Source: Acidobacteriota bacterium (GTDB lineage Bacteria > Acidobacteriota > Terriglobia > Versatilivoradales > Versatilivoraceae). Taken from it: a DNA stretch of 37,052 nt. The stretch is from the NCBI GenBank assembly GCA_022821775.1, contig JAJECY010000140.1, forward strand, positions 1-37,052. Reading direction: 5' to 3'. How positions within the stretch are numbered: position 1 is the stretch's first letter; every line of letters begins with the position of its first letter. The notes beneath the pieces are model-generated. The model was not told the origin of the DNA, searched no databases, and saw only the letters and a program-made list of their open reading frames with translations. The position numbers were made by a program, and so were the translations under genes. This document shows positions 1 to 8,234 of the stretch, in pieces.

Positions 1-259
1 ATCCTGCGTCTCGTTTCGCGCGAGTCGGCTATCCCTGCGCCAGCGCCTCGTCCTGTTAATCCTGTGCATCCTGTGCATCGATGTTCAATAGGTAGATTAC
101 CGGATCAACGGGACCGGGTCCTTGGTGCCGATAGGCCACCAAGAAAAACGGAAAGAAATCCATTCGTATTCGTGTCCATTCGTGTTCATTCGTGGTTCGT
201 CGTTCTTAACGCCTCCCTGTTTCACCCTCGAATGATCCGCCCGTCGTGGGGGCGGGGGG
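1..259 (+). repeat. Composite intergenic element, locus 1 (partial A, then B and F)
   Basis: The window opens inside module A: 1-93 holds the GCGCGAGTCGGCT interior and ends in the direct units CCTGTTAAT, CCTGTGCAT, CCTGTGCAT and then CGATGTT. Module B is at 162-201 (10-mers of the type ATTCGTGTCC / ATTCGTGTTC). Module F is at 216-259 (CCTGTTTCA, then CTCGAATGATCCGCCCG and a G-rich tail). The same order occurs at 16611-16863 and 32362-32608. The left part of module A lies outside the window. The ATG at 232, used as the start of the next gene, is part of module F. Confidence 0.8.
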
Positions 260-1047
260 CCGGCTGTCTTCCGCTGCCGGCGCTTCTGGTCGGCTTGAGT
301 CTCGGCGCAACCCTTCCTGTTCCTCCGCCAGCCCTCTCAGCCAAGGACGGCGACAAGAGGGCGCCGGCAGTCAGCCCGGGCCAGGCTTTGGTCGAAAGAT
401 CCCTGCGGGCCTACGGTGGTGAGGCCAGGATTCTCTCACTCAACTCCTTCGTTTTCGCCTATCGCGTACAGTCCCTCTCCAGGCCGGACTCCAAACCCCT
501 GTCCGCCAAAGTCTATTTCAACGATTCCGACCAGTTCCGATCCGAGGTCCAGGACGGCGACCTGAAGGTGGTCTCGGTCCTCAGCGGGAACCGCGGCTGG
601 GTCGAAGTGGCCGGAACCACGCTGTCCCGCCCCGTCAAGCAGTTGTCGCCTCTCAGGAACGAGACCCTCTCCCTGCTGCGCCCCGATTTGCTGCTGCTGA
701 TCTTCTCGAGATACCGCTACAGCAGCCGCATTACCGAGGAGGGACAATCGCTGGAACAACTGGAAGTCACCGGATTGGTGGACGGTGAATACATTCGGGG
801 CAGACTCTCCATCAACCTTGATACCGGGCTGATCGAAAAGTACCAGTACGAGACAGAGCGGGCAACCAGCAGCGGCACCGGGATCTTCCGGGGAGAGGTG
901 CGCTACCTGGAATACGCCGAGATCCATGGACTCCAGTCCCCCAGGAAGGTCCTTTCCCGAAAGACGGGAGCCACCTCGCGAATCACTGTTACGGGCGCCA
1001 GCCTGGGGAAGCCCATTGACCCGGACCTCTTCCGAGAAAGAGAGTGA
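232..1047 (+). CDS. Secreted protein of unknown function, possibly LolA/LolB-like
   Basis: This is a 271-residue protein from the ATG at 232. Residues about 12-38 form a hydrophobic stretch ending in ALSA and look like a Sec signal peptide, so export is inferred. The mature part starts with a helix containing LVERSLRAYGGEARI, followed by alternating short strands. That pattern resembles the half-barrel outer-membrane lipoprotein-sorting fold seen in many acidobacterial hypotheticals, but I see no diagnostic motif. The start codon and first residues (MIRPSWGRG) are encoded by the interspersed repeat's F module, so either the repeat supplied the signal-peptide N-region or the true start is a rarer codon downstream. 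The stop codon TGA at 1045-1047 lies in a GAGTGAA heptamer array. Upstream in-frame codons back to 64 are repeat sequence and are not included. Confidence 0.6.
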   Translation: MIRPSWGRGAGCLPLPALLVGLSLGATLPVPPPALSAKDGDKRAPAVSPGQALVERSLRAYGGEARILSLNSFVFAYRVQSLSRPDSKPLSAKVYFNDSDQFRSEVQDGDLKVVSVLSGNRGWVEVAGTTLSRPVKQLSPLRNETLSLLRPDLLLLIFSRYRYSSRITEEGQSLEQLEVTGLVDGEYIRGRLSINLDTGLIEKYQYETERATSSGTGIFRGEVRYLEYAEIHGLQSPRKVLSRKTGATSRITVTGASLGKPIDPDLFRERE

Positions 1048-1211
1048 AGAGTGGAGAGTGAAGAGTGGAGAGTTTTCAGTGGAGGTTTCCAGGAGCAGAC
1101 AAGTGTCTTGTAACCTGGTTGCACTCTTTAAACAGCTACGCCGAGACCGACAAATCGCTTAACCTGTCGATTCAATAACTCTTCACTCTCCACTCTCCAC
1201 TCTTCACTTTT
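1040..1211. repeat. Inverted pair of degenerate heptamer arrays (GAGTGGA/GAGTGAA)
   Basis: The left arm at about 1040-1074 is a run of alternating GAGTGAA and GAGTGGA units. The right arm at about 1177-1211 is the same motif inverted (CTCTTCACTCTCCACTC). About 100 bp separate them, so an RNA across the region could fold into a long hairpin. A third, single array of this type (inverted orientation) is at 19187-19220. This pair fills most of the gap between the two neighbouring genes. Confidence 0.75.
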
Positions 1212-1268
1212 TACCTAGCTGCACAACCTTCCAGTACGGGGGGGCGGCTCATACAAGGCGAGACAGAA

Positions 1269-2042
1269 GTGTTCCAGACAAGGCGATTCCAATCGGCTCC
1301 GGCCGAGGTAGGCGTTGGCCTGGTATTTCTGTGGGTCTTGACGGTCTCGGCCTGGCTGGCTCCCCGGGAGCCTTCCGAAGCTGCCAGAGCCCAGTCCGTG
1401 GCCTTGCAGATCCTGATCGTGGCCGGGACGCCGCTGCTGTTTGCGAAGCTGGCCGGTTTCCGCCTGGATGCCCTCTTCAAGCTGAGGCCGGTATCCGCTT
1501 ACCAGGCAGGGCTCGCCATCCTGCTGGGACTGTGCCTGGTGCCGTGGCTGGAAGCGGTTCACTATTTCCAGGGGCAGTTGGGCGGCGAGATGGCACAACT
1601 CCAGCAGAGGGCTCAAGGCTGGCTACAGGGCTCGCACCCGGCCTGGATACTGCTGACGATGGCCCTGGTTCCAGCCGTTTGCGAGGAACTGCTCTTTCGC
1701 GGTTTCGTTCTCAATCGACTCCTCGGACCTGGAACCCGCGCAAGGGCCGTTCTGGTCTCGGCGGTGTTGTTCGGCGTCTTTCACCGGCATCTGCTCCTGA
1801 TCCTGCCGGCCGGCCTGGCGGGCATCCTGTTCGCGGTCATGGTCCAGCGCAGCCGCAGCCTGGCGCCGGCCATGCTGGCTCATTTCACCGTCAACGCCTG
1901 CGCCGTGGCTCTGTCCCATTGGCAAGCCGCCGCCTCGGTGCCCTGGCTGGTCGGAAAGGGACCCGTTCCGGCGGCGGTGTTGGCCGCTTCGGGGATTGGA
2001 TTGCTTGTCTTTGGAAAAGTGCTGAGGAAACGGCAGGACTGA
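1269..2042 (+). CDS. CPBP-family intramembrane metalloprotease
   Basis: This is a 257-residue multi-pass membrane protein. It carries the three conserved CPBP (Abi/CAAX-protease-like, PF02517) motifs. These are CEELLFRG (EExxxR) near residue 141, FGVFH (FxxxH) near residue 168, and AHFTVN (HxxxN) near residue 209. In this family those residues form a metal-dependent intramembrane glutamyl protease site; here substrate and role are unknown. The start is a GTG with AAGGCGAGA just upstream; no nearby ATG fits. The gene ends 5 bp from the convergent TonB-family gene. Bacterial homologues have been linked to bacteriocin immunity or protein maturation, but nothing here points to either. Confidence 0.85.
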   Translation: MFQTRRFQSAPAEVGVGLVFLWVLTVSAWLAPREPSEAARAQSVALQILIVAGTPLLFAKLAGFRLDALFKLRPVSAYQAGLAILLGLCLVPWLEAVHYFQGQLGGEMAQLQQRAQGWLQGSHPAWILLTMALVPAVCEELLFRGFVLNRLLGPGTRARAVLVSAVLFGVFHRHLLLILPAGLAGILFAVMVQRSRSLAPAMLAHFTVNACAVALSHWQAAASVPWLVGKGPVPAAVLAASGIGLLVFGKVLRKRQD

Positions 2043-2047
2043 CCCGA

Positions 2048-3394
2048 TCAGCGCAGAGAGAAATTGACCTCGATATTCAAGGCCACGTCGACCGGCTTTC
2101 CGCCTTTCATCCCGGGGCGGAATCTCCACGACTTGAGAGCCCGGATGGCATTCTCGTCCAAGCCCAGTCCCAGACTGCGGATCACCTTCAGGATCTCGAT
2201 GCTTCCATCCTTGCGAACGATGGCAGACAGAACCACCACGCCCTGGTACTTGGCCTTTCTGGCCTCTTCAGAGTAGACGGGCTCGATTCGGCTCAGCACG
2301 GTGGGAGGAGTGACACCGCCACCCACCCGGTAGACGCCACCGCCGATACCCCCGCCCTTGCCCGGTCCCACACCGGCGCCCTCTCCCGGTCCGACACCCG
2401 TCCCGGTGCCGGTGCCGATGCCGCCGCCACTCCCCGGTCCCGGCGAAGGCGGACCCGGAATGCCCAGGGGATCTCCGTAGTCGGGCAGGTTGATGGCCGG
2501 CAACTGGGCCAGTTGAGGAACGATAACGGTCGGTTCCACCGGCAGCAGGGGCCTCGGATTACGGACCTTGGGCGTCGGCGGAGTCAACTGCTTGTCGGAC
2601 GGCTTGGGAAGCCGTCCCTTGGAAGGAGGCTTGGGGGCCTTCAACCCGCCTCCACCCCCACCGCCGGAGGGCCCCAGCCTGGGGGCAATCAGCCTGGTGT
2701 TGGACATGAAGTAAAGCTCGGTCTCGTTGGCCGTCAACGGGGCGTCCTTGATCAGCAGGAGCGGCACGAAGAGAATGGCCGTCACGAAGAGACACTGCAC
2801 CCCGACCGAAAGCACAAACGAGGTGGAGCGGATCTTGTAGTCCTGAAAGAGTTCCTGAACCTCGACCGGCTGGGCGGTCACCTCGATTTCCGGCCGCTCT
2901 TCCCTGACGAATATTCCCTTGATTCCCGAAAAAATGGCGCGGTACCAGGGAACTTCCTCCACCAGAAGGTGGGTGGCCACCGGCTGCGCCGTGATGCTGT
3001 AGTCCTTGTCTTCCTTGCCGAAATAGGCCTTGAGGTTGGACCAGAATCCGGAAAGCAGGGCCCGGTCTTCGACCATCAGGTTGGCTTCCACCGGCCGGGC
3101 GGTGATGTCGTATTGTTTTTCCTCACGCACAAACAGGGAAGCCAGGTTGCTGAAAAAGATCCGGTACCCGGGCTGCAAGGTTGTCGCCACCCTGAAGGGA
3201 GCCGCCGCAACCGGCGTCCGCCTCTCCGAACCTTCACTCGACGACGACAGCTGCGACAAATCGCTCCGGGCCTGGGCCAGCTCAGCTTCCAGGCGCTGGA
3301 CCTGCTGTCGGTCAACGGGCGATTGTCCCCTGGCCTCGTCCAAGGCGGCTTCCAGAAACTCGACCAGGCCCTTCCGTTCCTCGAGTGGATTCAT
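2048..3394 (-). CDS. TonB-family protein with a triplicated cytoplasmic motif
   Basis: This is a 448-residue protein from the ATG at 3394; an in-frame TTG at 3481 is possible but less likely. Order of parts: a coiled-coil-prone segment (residues 1-50); three similar 33-35-residue units (about 77-110, 115-147, 151-184), each of the form FSNL..F..E....ITAQPV....VE; one transmembrane helix (about 190-213); a Pro/Gly-rich periplasmic linker (about 230-350) with long GGG and GTG runs; and a TonB C-terminal domain (about 355-448) with SRIEPVYSEEARKAKYQG and the WRFRPGM signature. TonB domains couple the Tol/Exb proton motor to outer-membrane transport. The N-terminus is much longer than in classical TonB, where the TM helix is near residue 20. 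A leader of about 140 nt may start at a weak minus-strand promoter near 3550-3580 (TACTAT). No exbB/exbD genes are adjacent; the Tol motor genes are 31 kb away. Confidence 0.85.
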   Translation of the reverse strand: MNPLEERKGLVEFLEAALDEARGQSPVDRQQVQRLEAELAQARSDLSQLSSSSEGSERRTPVAAAPFRVATTLQPGYRIFFSNLASLFVREEKQYDITARPVEANLMVEDRALLSGFWSNLKAYFGKEDKDYSITAQPVATHLLVEEVPWYRAIFSGIKGIFVREERPEIEVTAQPVEVQELFQDYKIRSTSFVLSVGVQCLFVTAILFVPLLLIKDAPLTANETELYFMSNTRLIAPRLGPSGGGGGGGLKAPKPPSKGRLPKPSDKQLTPPTPKVRNPRPLLPVEPTVIVPQLAQLPAINLPDYGDPLGIPGPPSPGPGSGGGIGTGTGTGVGPGEGAGVGPGKGGGIGGGVYRVGGGVTPPTVLSRIEPVYSEEARKAKYQGVVVLSAIVRKDGSIEILKVIRSLGLGLDENAIRALKSWRFRPGMKGGKPVDVALNIEVNFSLR

Positions 3395-3640
3395 GGTTGC
3401 TCTTTCATTCCTGGCGAACGGATCTTTCTCACCCCGTTTCCGACGACGGAAAGGAATGAGATCCGCATTCGGCGGACCCAACGCGCTTGCGATGACCCAA
3501 TCCCGGGTTCCGGGGCCGTCTCCGGCGGCAAGCTCTCAGAAAAATAGTACCATAAACCCTGTTCCAGTCACGCCAAATTTGACCGCGGGCCGATGGCCGG
3601 GGCCGTTTCTCCCCTCCCGTGCGGACCCAGTCCGCATCCA

Positions 3641-3669
3641 TGGACAAGGGCGGGAGTTTTGTCTATAAT
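3641..3669 (+). promoter_or_regulatory. Predicted sigma70-type promoter for ileS
   Basis: TGGACA at 3641-3646 and a perfect TATAAT at 3664-3669 are separated by 17 bp. The next gene on this strand is ileS at 3980, so the transcript would have a leader of about 300 nt containing the inverted-repeat segment 3690-3937. Confidence 0.7.
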
Positions 3670-3689
3670 TCCGCGTTTTTGTTGGCATT

Positions 3690-3937
3690 AGCCCGCACTT
3701 CTCACCAGGTCGCTGGTCGCATGACGAGAGGTAGTTTATCCTTCAGTACCTTGATTGGCTCCATGTAAAGGGCTTGCAGGTAACAGACGGCGCTGGGCAT
3801 GCCCTGGGTTGTCCTTTTCCCTTCAGCGCGCACATGCTCCCTCGACCGTAGTGACCGCTACGCTCTTCGGTCGCGAGCACGCGCTGAAGGGAAAATTCCT
3901 GCGCCATGATCATGCCCCCTGGTAAGAAATGCGGGCT
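3690..3937. repeat. 248-bp inverted-repeat-bounded segment in the ileS leader (MITE-like or structured leader)
   Basis: The outer 20-bp arms (3690-3709 and 3918-3937) are inverted repeats matching at 18 of 20 positions; the left arm reads AGCCCGCACTTCTCACCAGG. Inside is a second, perfect 15-bp inverted pair, TTTTCCCTTCAGCGC at 3815-3829 and its complement at 3881-3895. Smaller nested hairpins (CGACCG/CGGTCG, CGTAG/CTACG) lie within it. There is no ORF and I see no target duplication. No T-box signature (AGGGTGG-type antiterminator) was found. It could be a small non-autonomous transposable element or a folded 5' leader; the sequence alone does not decide. Confidence 0.6.
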
Positions 3938-3979
3938 GCCGAGCCCCGCCGCAGGAGTTCCCCCTCCGGATTCATCGCC

Positions 3980-6823
3980 ATGAAACTGAAGGACACCATC
4001 AATCTGCCCCGAACCGCCTTTCCGATGAAGGCCAGCCTCCCCAACCTGGAGCCCCGCATTCTGCAACGCTGGGACGAGCTGCAACTGTACCGGAAGATCC
4101 GCGACCTCAGGGCCGGGAGCCCGGTCTTCCTTCTGCACGATGGGCCTCCTTACGCCAATGGGAACATCCATATCGGACACGCCGAGAACAAGATTCTCAA
4201 GGACATCATCGTCAAGTCGAGAACCATGGCGGGTTTCAACGCGCCTTACATCCCCGGATGGGACTGCCACGGACTGCCGATCGAGATCAAGGTCGACCAG
4301 CTGCTCGGCAGAAAGAAGGCCGGTATGACTCGTGTCCAGGTTCGCCGGGAATGCCGGAAGTACGCCGGCAAGTTTGTGGAGCTGCAGAAAAAGGAGTTCA
4401 TCCGACTGGGCATCCTGGGGGATTGGAATGCACCCTATCTCACCATGAGCCACCGCTACGAGGCTGCCATCGCCCGCACCTTCGGCCATTTCGTGAGAGA
4501 GGGGTACGTCTATAAAGGACTGAAACCCGTCCACTGGTGTTGCTCCTGCCGGACGGCTCTGGCCGAAGCCGAGGTCGAATACGAGGACCACACCAGCCCC
4601 TCCATCTACGTCAAGTTTCCCTTGAAGTCGGATCCCTCCCTGCTGGACCCGGCTCTGAGAGGCAGGAGGGTGTCGGTGGTGATCTGGACGACCACCCCCT
4701 GGACTCTGCCCGCCAACCTGGCCATCGCCTTCAACCCCGGTCTGGAGTATTCGGCGGTAGAGGTCGGGGACGAGGTCTATCTGATCGCCTCCGAGCTGGT
4801 GGCGGCCACGGCCGAGGACTGCGGATTCAAGCCCGGAACGACCCTGGCCACCATGGAGGGCAGGAAGCTGGCCGGCCTCGAGACCCGACATCCCTTTCTG
4901 GACCGCCTCTCGCCGGGTCTGCCGGGCGAGCATGTCACCCTGGAGCAGGGAACCGGATGCGTGCACACGGCTCCCGGCCACGGCCATGAAGACTATGCCC
5001 TGGGCAATGCCCATGGTCTGGATGTCTACTGCCCGGTGGACGGTGCAGGGAGGTTCGTGGCCGGCACTCCCCACGTCGAGGGCATGCGCGTCTTCGATGC
5101 CAACCGAACGGTCCTGGAACTGCTCCGCGATCGCAAGTCCTTGCTGGCGGCCGAGACTGTTTCTCACTCCTACCCGCACTGCTGGCGCTGCCACAAGCCC
5201 GTCATCTTCCGCGCGACACCCCAGTGGTTCATCTCCATGGAACACCGAGACCTCAGGGGCAAATCCCTCGAGGCCATCCAGGGCGTCCGCTGGCTCCCGG
5301 AATGGGGGCGGGAGCGCATCTCCGGCATGATCGCCAACCGCCCCGACTGGTGCGTGTCTCGGCAACGGGTCTGGGGGGTTCCCATCACGGCCTTCTACTG
5401 CGACGTCTGCCAGGATCCGCTGCTGGAGCCTGATGCCATTGACCGCGTGGTCGCCATCTTCGAGGAAGAAGGGGCCGATGCCTGGTTCAGCCGTCCCGTC
5501 GAGGACCTGTTGCCTCCCGGCACCCGCTGCCGGGGGTGCGGGGCGGACCGGTTTCGCAAGGAATCCGACATTCTGGACGTCTGGTTCGACTCCGGGGCCA
5601 GCCAGGCGGCAGTGTTGGGCCACCACCCCGATGTCCCCTGGCCGGCCGACATGTACCTGGAAGGAAGCGACCAGTACCGGGGCTGGTTCCACAGTTCCCT
5701 GTTGATCGGAGTGGCTACCAGCCAGGCAGCTCCCTACCGGCAGGTCCTCACCCACGGATGGACGCTGGATGCCGAGGGACACGCCATGTCCAAATCGCGG
5801 GGCAACGTGATCGAGCCGCAAAAGATCGTCAGGAAGGACGGCGCCGAGATCTTGCGGCTGTGGGTGGCGGCCAGCGACTGCAGGGAGGACATTCGCATCT
5901 CTCCCGACCAGATTCGCCGCCTTTCCGACGGTTACCGCAAGTTCCGCAACACGGCTCGTTACATGCTGGGCAACCTCTCGGATTTCTCTCCCGCGGAGCA
6001 TTCGGTGGCAATCCCCGACCTGGAGGAGCTGGACCAGTGGGCCCTGGTGCGCACCAGCCGGCTCCTGGAGAAGGTTTACGGTTGGTATGAAGCTTACGAA
6101 TTCCATCGGATTTACCATCGGGTCTACGATTTCCTGACGGTCGAGCTGAGCTCCTTCTACTTCGACGTCCTCAAGGATCGACTCTATACGGCGGCGCCCG
6201 ATTCGCGTCAGCGGCGATCGGCCCAGACCGTCCTCTACCGTGTCCTGGAAGCGTTGACCCAGGCACTGGCTCCCATCTACAGCTTTACCTGCGAGGAGAT
6301 CTGGGAGCACCTCTCATCCAAGGCCGACAGACCGGCAAGCGTGCACATGGCGCGCTTTGTGCCCGCCGACAGCCTGATCGAAGGACTGTCCTCGCAATCG
6401 CTGAAGCGCCTGGACAATTGGGATCTGCTCATCCGGGTTCGCTCCACCGTGCTGAAGGTGCTGGAGGAGGCTCGCCAGGCCAGGTTCATCGGGAATTCCC
6501 TGGAAGCCAAGGTGACCTTGGCCGGCGAAGATGGCTACGCTCCGATCCTGAAGAGCTACGAAGCGATGCTGCCGGCGCTGCTCATCGTGTCGCAGGTGGA
6601 GTTGGGCGTCCCATCCGGAGAGACACCCTTTGTCGGGGAAGCGGATGGACTGCGGGCTTCGGTGGGCCGTGCCGAGGGGAGAAAGTGCGAGCGCTGCTGG
6701 GCCTACTCCGCCGAAGTTGGAAGCGATCCCGATTTCCCGGCGCTCTGCCCCAGGTGTTCCTCCACACTCAGGGAACTCGGTGTGACGCCCGACCAGCTCG
6801 ACCCGAGCAGGGCGGCGCCCTGA
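3980..6823 (+). CDS. ileS: Isoleucyl-tRNA synthetase
   Basis: This 947-residue class I aminoacyl-tRNA synthetase charges tRNA-Ile in the cytoplasm. The start is the ATG beginning MKLKDTINLPRTAFPMKA, which matches the usual IleRS N-terminus; upstream in-frame codons lie in the inverted-repeat segment. The nucleotide-binding motif GNIHIGH lies near residues 60-66. The CP1 editing domain follows, with TTPWTLPAN near 237. The KMSKS loop appears as HAMSKSRGN near 600, with the first lysine replaced by alanine and the second kept. The anticodon-binding domain follows, and the C-terminus has a four-cysteine zinc site (CERCW, then CPRC). Length and layout fit the bacterial type with a C-terminal zinc finger. 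lspA follows 54 bp downstream, the common ileS-lspA order. Confidence 0.97.
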   Translation: MKLKDTINLPRTAFPMKASLPNLEPRILQRWDELQLYRKIRDLRAGSPVFLLHDGPPYANGNIHIGHAENKILKDIIVKSRTMAGFNAPYIPGWDCHGLPIEIKVDQLLGRKKAGMTRVQVRRECRKYAGKFVELQKKEFIRLGILGDWNAPYLTMSHRYEAAIARTFGHFVREGYVYKGLKPVHWCCSCRTALAEAEVEYEDHTSPSIYVKFPLKSDPSLLDPALRGRRVSVVIWTTTPWTLPANLAIAFNPGLEYSAVEVGDEVYLIASELVAATAEDCGFKPGTTLATMEGRKLAGLETRHPFLDRLSPGLPGEHVTLEQGTGCVHTAPGHGHEDYALGNAHGLDVYCPVDGAGRFVAGTPHVEGMRVFDANRTVLELLRDRKSLLAAETVSHSYPHCWRCHKPVIFRATPQWFISMEHRDLRGKSLEAIQGVRWLPEWGRERISGMIANRPDWCVSRQRVWGVPITAFYCDVCQDPLLEPDAIDRVVAIFEEEGADAWFSRPVEDLLPPGTRCRGCGADRFRKESDILDVWFDSGASQAAVLGHHPDVPWPADMYLEGSDQYRGWFHSSLLIGVATSQAAPYRQVLTHGWTLDAEGHAMSKSRGNVIEPQKIVRKDGAEILRLWVAASDCREDIRISPDQIRRLSDGYRKFRNTARYMLGNLSDFSPAEHSVAIPDLEELDQWALVRTSRLLEKVYGWYEAYEFHRIYHRVYDFLTVELSSFYFDVLKDRLYTAAPDSRQRRSAQTVLYRVLEALTQALAPIYSFTCEEIWEHLSSKADRPASVHMARFVPADSLIEGLSSQSLKRLDNWDLLIRVRSTVLKVLEEARQARFIGNSLEAKVTLAGEDGYAPILKSYEAMLPALLIVSQVELGVPSGETPFVGEADGLRASVGRAEGRKCERCWAYSAEVGSDPDFPALCPRCSSTLRELGVTPDQLDPSRAAP

Positions 6824-6877
6824 TCGACCAGCACCCGTAATTTCGGGTCAACTCGGCCCATTGGGCCACCCTGCCCC

Positions 6878-7384
6878 ATGAAACGGCTCGCCTACTTCCT
6901 GATTGCTGTCGCCGTGTTCGTGAGTGACCGTCTGACCAAGCGGCTGATTGAAGAGGATCTGGGGCTCTATGAGTTCAAGGCCGTCATCCCCGGGTTTCTC
7001 GAACTCACCCACACCCGAAACACGGGCATGGCCTTTGGCATCCTCAGCGGCTCGGCTTCGCCCTGGGTGCCCCTTGCATTGGCAGCCGTCTCCACTCTGG
7101 CCTTCCTCCTCATCCTGGGATTCGCCCTGCGCAACCCGGTCAGCCGCGGTCGGCTGCAGTGGGGGCTGATGCTGATTCTGGGAGGGGCGGCCGGCAACCT
7201 TCATGACCGTCTCACATACGGTTACGTGACCGACTTTATCGATGTGTTCTACGGGAGCTATCATTGGCCGACCTTCAACCTGGCCGATTCCGCCATCACC
7301 ATCGGGATCGGCCTGTTCCTGATTGAGATTCTGACCCAGGAATCCGACGCGGGGGGGACCAATGCTCCCGCAGCGGATTCCTGA
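6878..7384 (+). CDS. lspA: Lipoprotein signal peptidase (signal peptidase II)
   Basis: This is a 168-residue integral membrane aspartic protease that cuts the signal peptide of diacylglyceryl-modified prolipoproteins. Family motifs are present: TRNTGMAFG, then GGAAGNLHDR with TDFIDV (first catalytic Asp region) and FNLADSAI (second catalytic Asp). Four hydrophobic helices are visible. The ATG at 6878 gives the standard N-terminus. It sits between ileS and lgt, so the two membrane enzymes acting successively on prolipoproteins are adjacent and probably co-transcribed. Confidence 0.96.
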   Translation: MKRLAYFLIAVAVFVSDRLTKRLIEEDLGLYEFKAVIPGFLELTHTRNTGMAFGILSGSASPWVPLALAAVSTLAFLLILGFALRNPVSRGRLQWGLMLILGGAAGNLHDRLTYGYVTDFIDVFYGSYHWPTFNLADSAITIGIGLFLIEILTQESDAGGTNAPAADS

Positions 7385-7395
7385 GAGGACCTCCA

Positions 7396-8193
7396 TTGTT
7401 CCCCATACTGCTGGACTTCGGCCACTTTCCGCTCCACACCTATGGATTCCTGCTGGCATTGGCCTTTCTGACGGCGCTTTGGTTCACTGCCCGGGCCGCG
7501 GGACGGGAAGGCATCGACAAAGCGGTTGTCTACGATCTCGGAGTCTATATCGCCGTCTCTGCGCTGCTTGGAGCCAAGCTCCTCTTTCTGGTTACCGAGT
7601 ATCGCTACTACGGCGCCCATCCCGGCGAGATTCTGTCTCTGGCCACCCTTCGTTCCGGAGGGGTCTACTACGGGGGGTTCATCCTGGCGGCCATCGCGGG
7701 CATCTGGATGAGTTGGCGAAGGGGTCTGCCGGTTTGGAAGGTGGCCGACCTCTGCGCTCCCGGCATCGCCTTGGGCCAGGCCATCGGAAGACTCGGATGT
7801 TTCTCGGCGGGGTGCTGCTACGGCAAGCCCGCCTCCCAGCCCTGGGGTATCGTCTTCGGCGATCCCTACAGCCACCAGGTGGTTGGAGTCCCCCTGGAAA
7901 TTCCGTTGCATCCGGCCCAGCTCTACCAGGCCGCCGCCAACCTGGCTCTGTTCGGACTCTTGTGGTTCAGCCTGAGCAGAAAACGATTCGACGGCCAGGT
8001 GTTCATTCTGTACCTGGTGGGATATGCGGCTTCCCGCTTCGTGATCGAGTTCTTTAGAGGTGACGCCGGCCGAGGATTTGTCTTCGGCGGATTGCTGTCC
8101 ACCTCTCAGTTCATCGGGTTGCTTCTGTTCCCCGCGGCAGCGGTACTCTTCCTGGTGCTGAGACAGCGCCATCGTGCAGCCTCGGCTGGTTGA
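7396..8193 (+). CDS. lgt: Prolipoprotein diacylglyceryl transferase
   Basis: This 265-residue polytopic membrane enzyme transfers diacylglycerol from phosphatidylglycerol to the lipobox cysteine of prolipoproteins, the step before LspA. The signature region reads GQAIGRLGCFSAGCCYG, an Lgt GRxGCFxxGCCYG-type motif, and is followed by PLHPAQLYQ. The N-terminus FGHFPLHTYGFLLALAF is typical. The start is TTG at 7396, with GAGAGG at 7383-7388 as ribosome binding site. It is 11 bp from lspA, and its stop overlaps an alternative start of the next gene. The DUF1080 lipoprotein at 26555 is a likely client. Confidence 0.94.
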   Translation: MFPILLDFGHFPLHTYGFLLALAFLTALWFTARAAGREGIDKAVVYDLGVYIAVSALLGAKLLFLVTEYRYYGAHPGEILSLATLRSGGVYYGGFILAAIAGIWMSWRRGLPVWKVADLCAPGIALGQAIGRLGCFSAGCCYGKPASQPWGIVFGDPYSHQVVGVPLEIPLHPAQLYQAAANLALFGLLWFSLSRKRFDGQVFILYLVGYAASRFVIEFFRGDAGRGFVFGGLLSTSQFIGLLLFPAAAVLFLVLRQRHRAASAG

Positions 8194-8234
8194 TCGGCTG
8201 CAGCGAACACCTCCAGCCGGTGAGGGCGAACCGC

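Noticed and set aside
1331-3547. 738-codon plus-strand ORF opposite the TonB gene
   Set aside because: It is antisense to a gene with clear TonB domain motifs, has low-complexity Arg/Gly/Pro-rich translation and overlaps the CPBP gene out of frame.
3690-3979. T-box leader for ileS
   Set aside because: No AGGGTGG-type T-box sequence or terminator/antiterminator pair was found.
3743-6310. 855-codon minus-strand ORF opposite ileS
   Set aside because: It is a GC-rich antisense shadow of ileS with no recognisable domain and no start signal.
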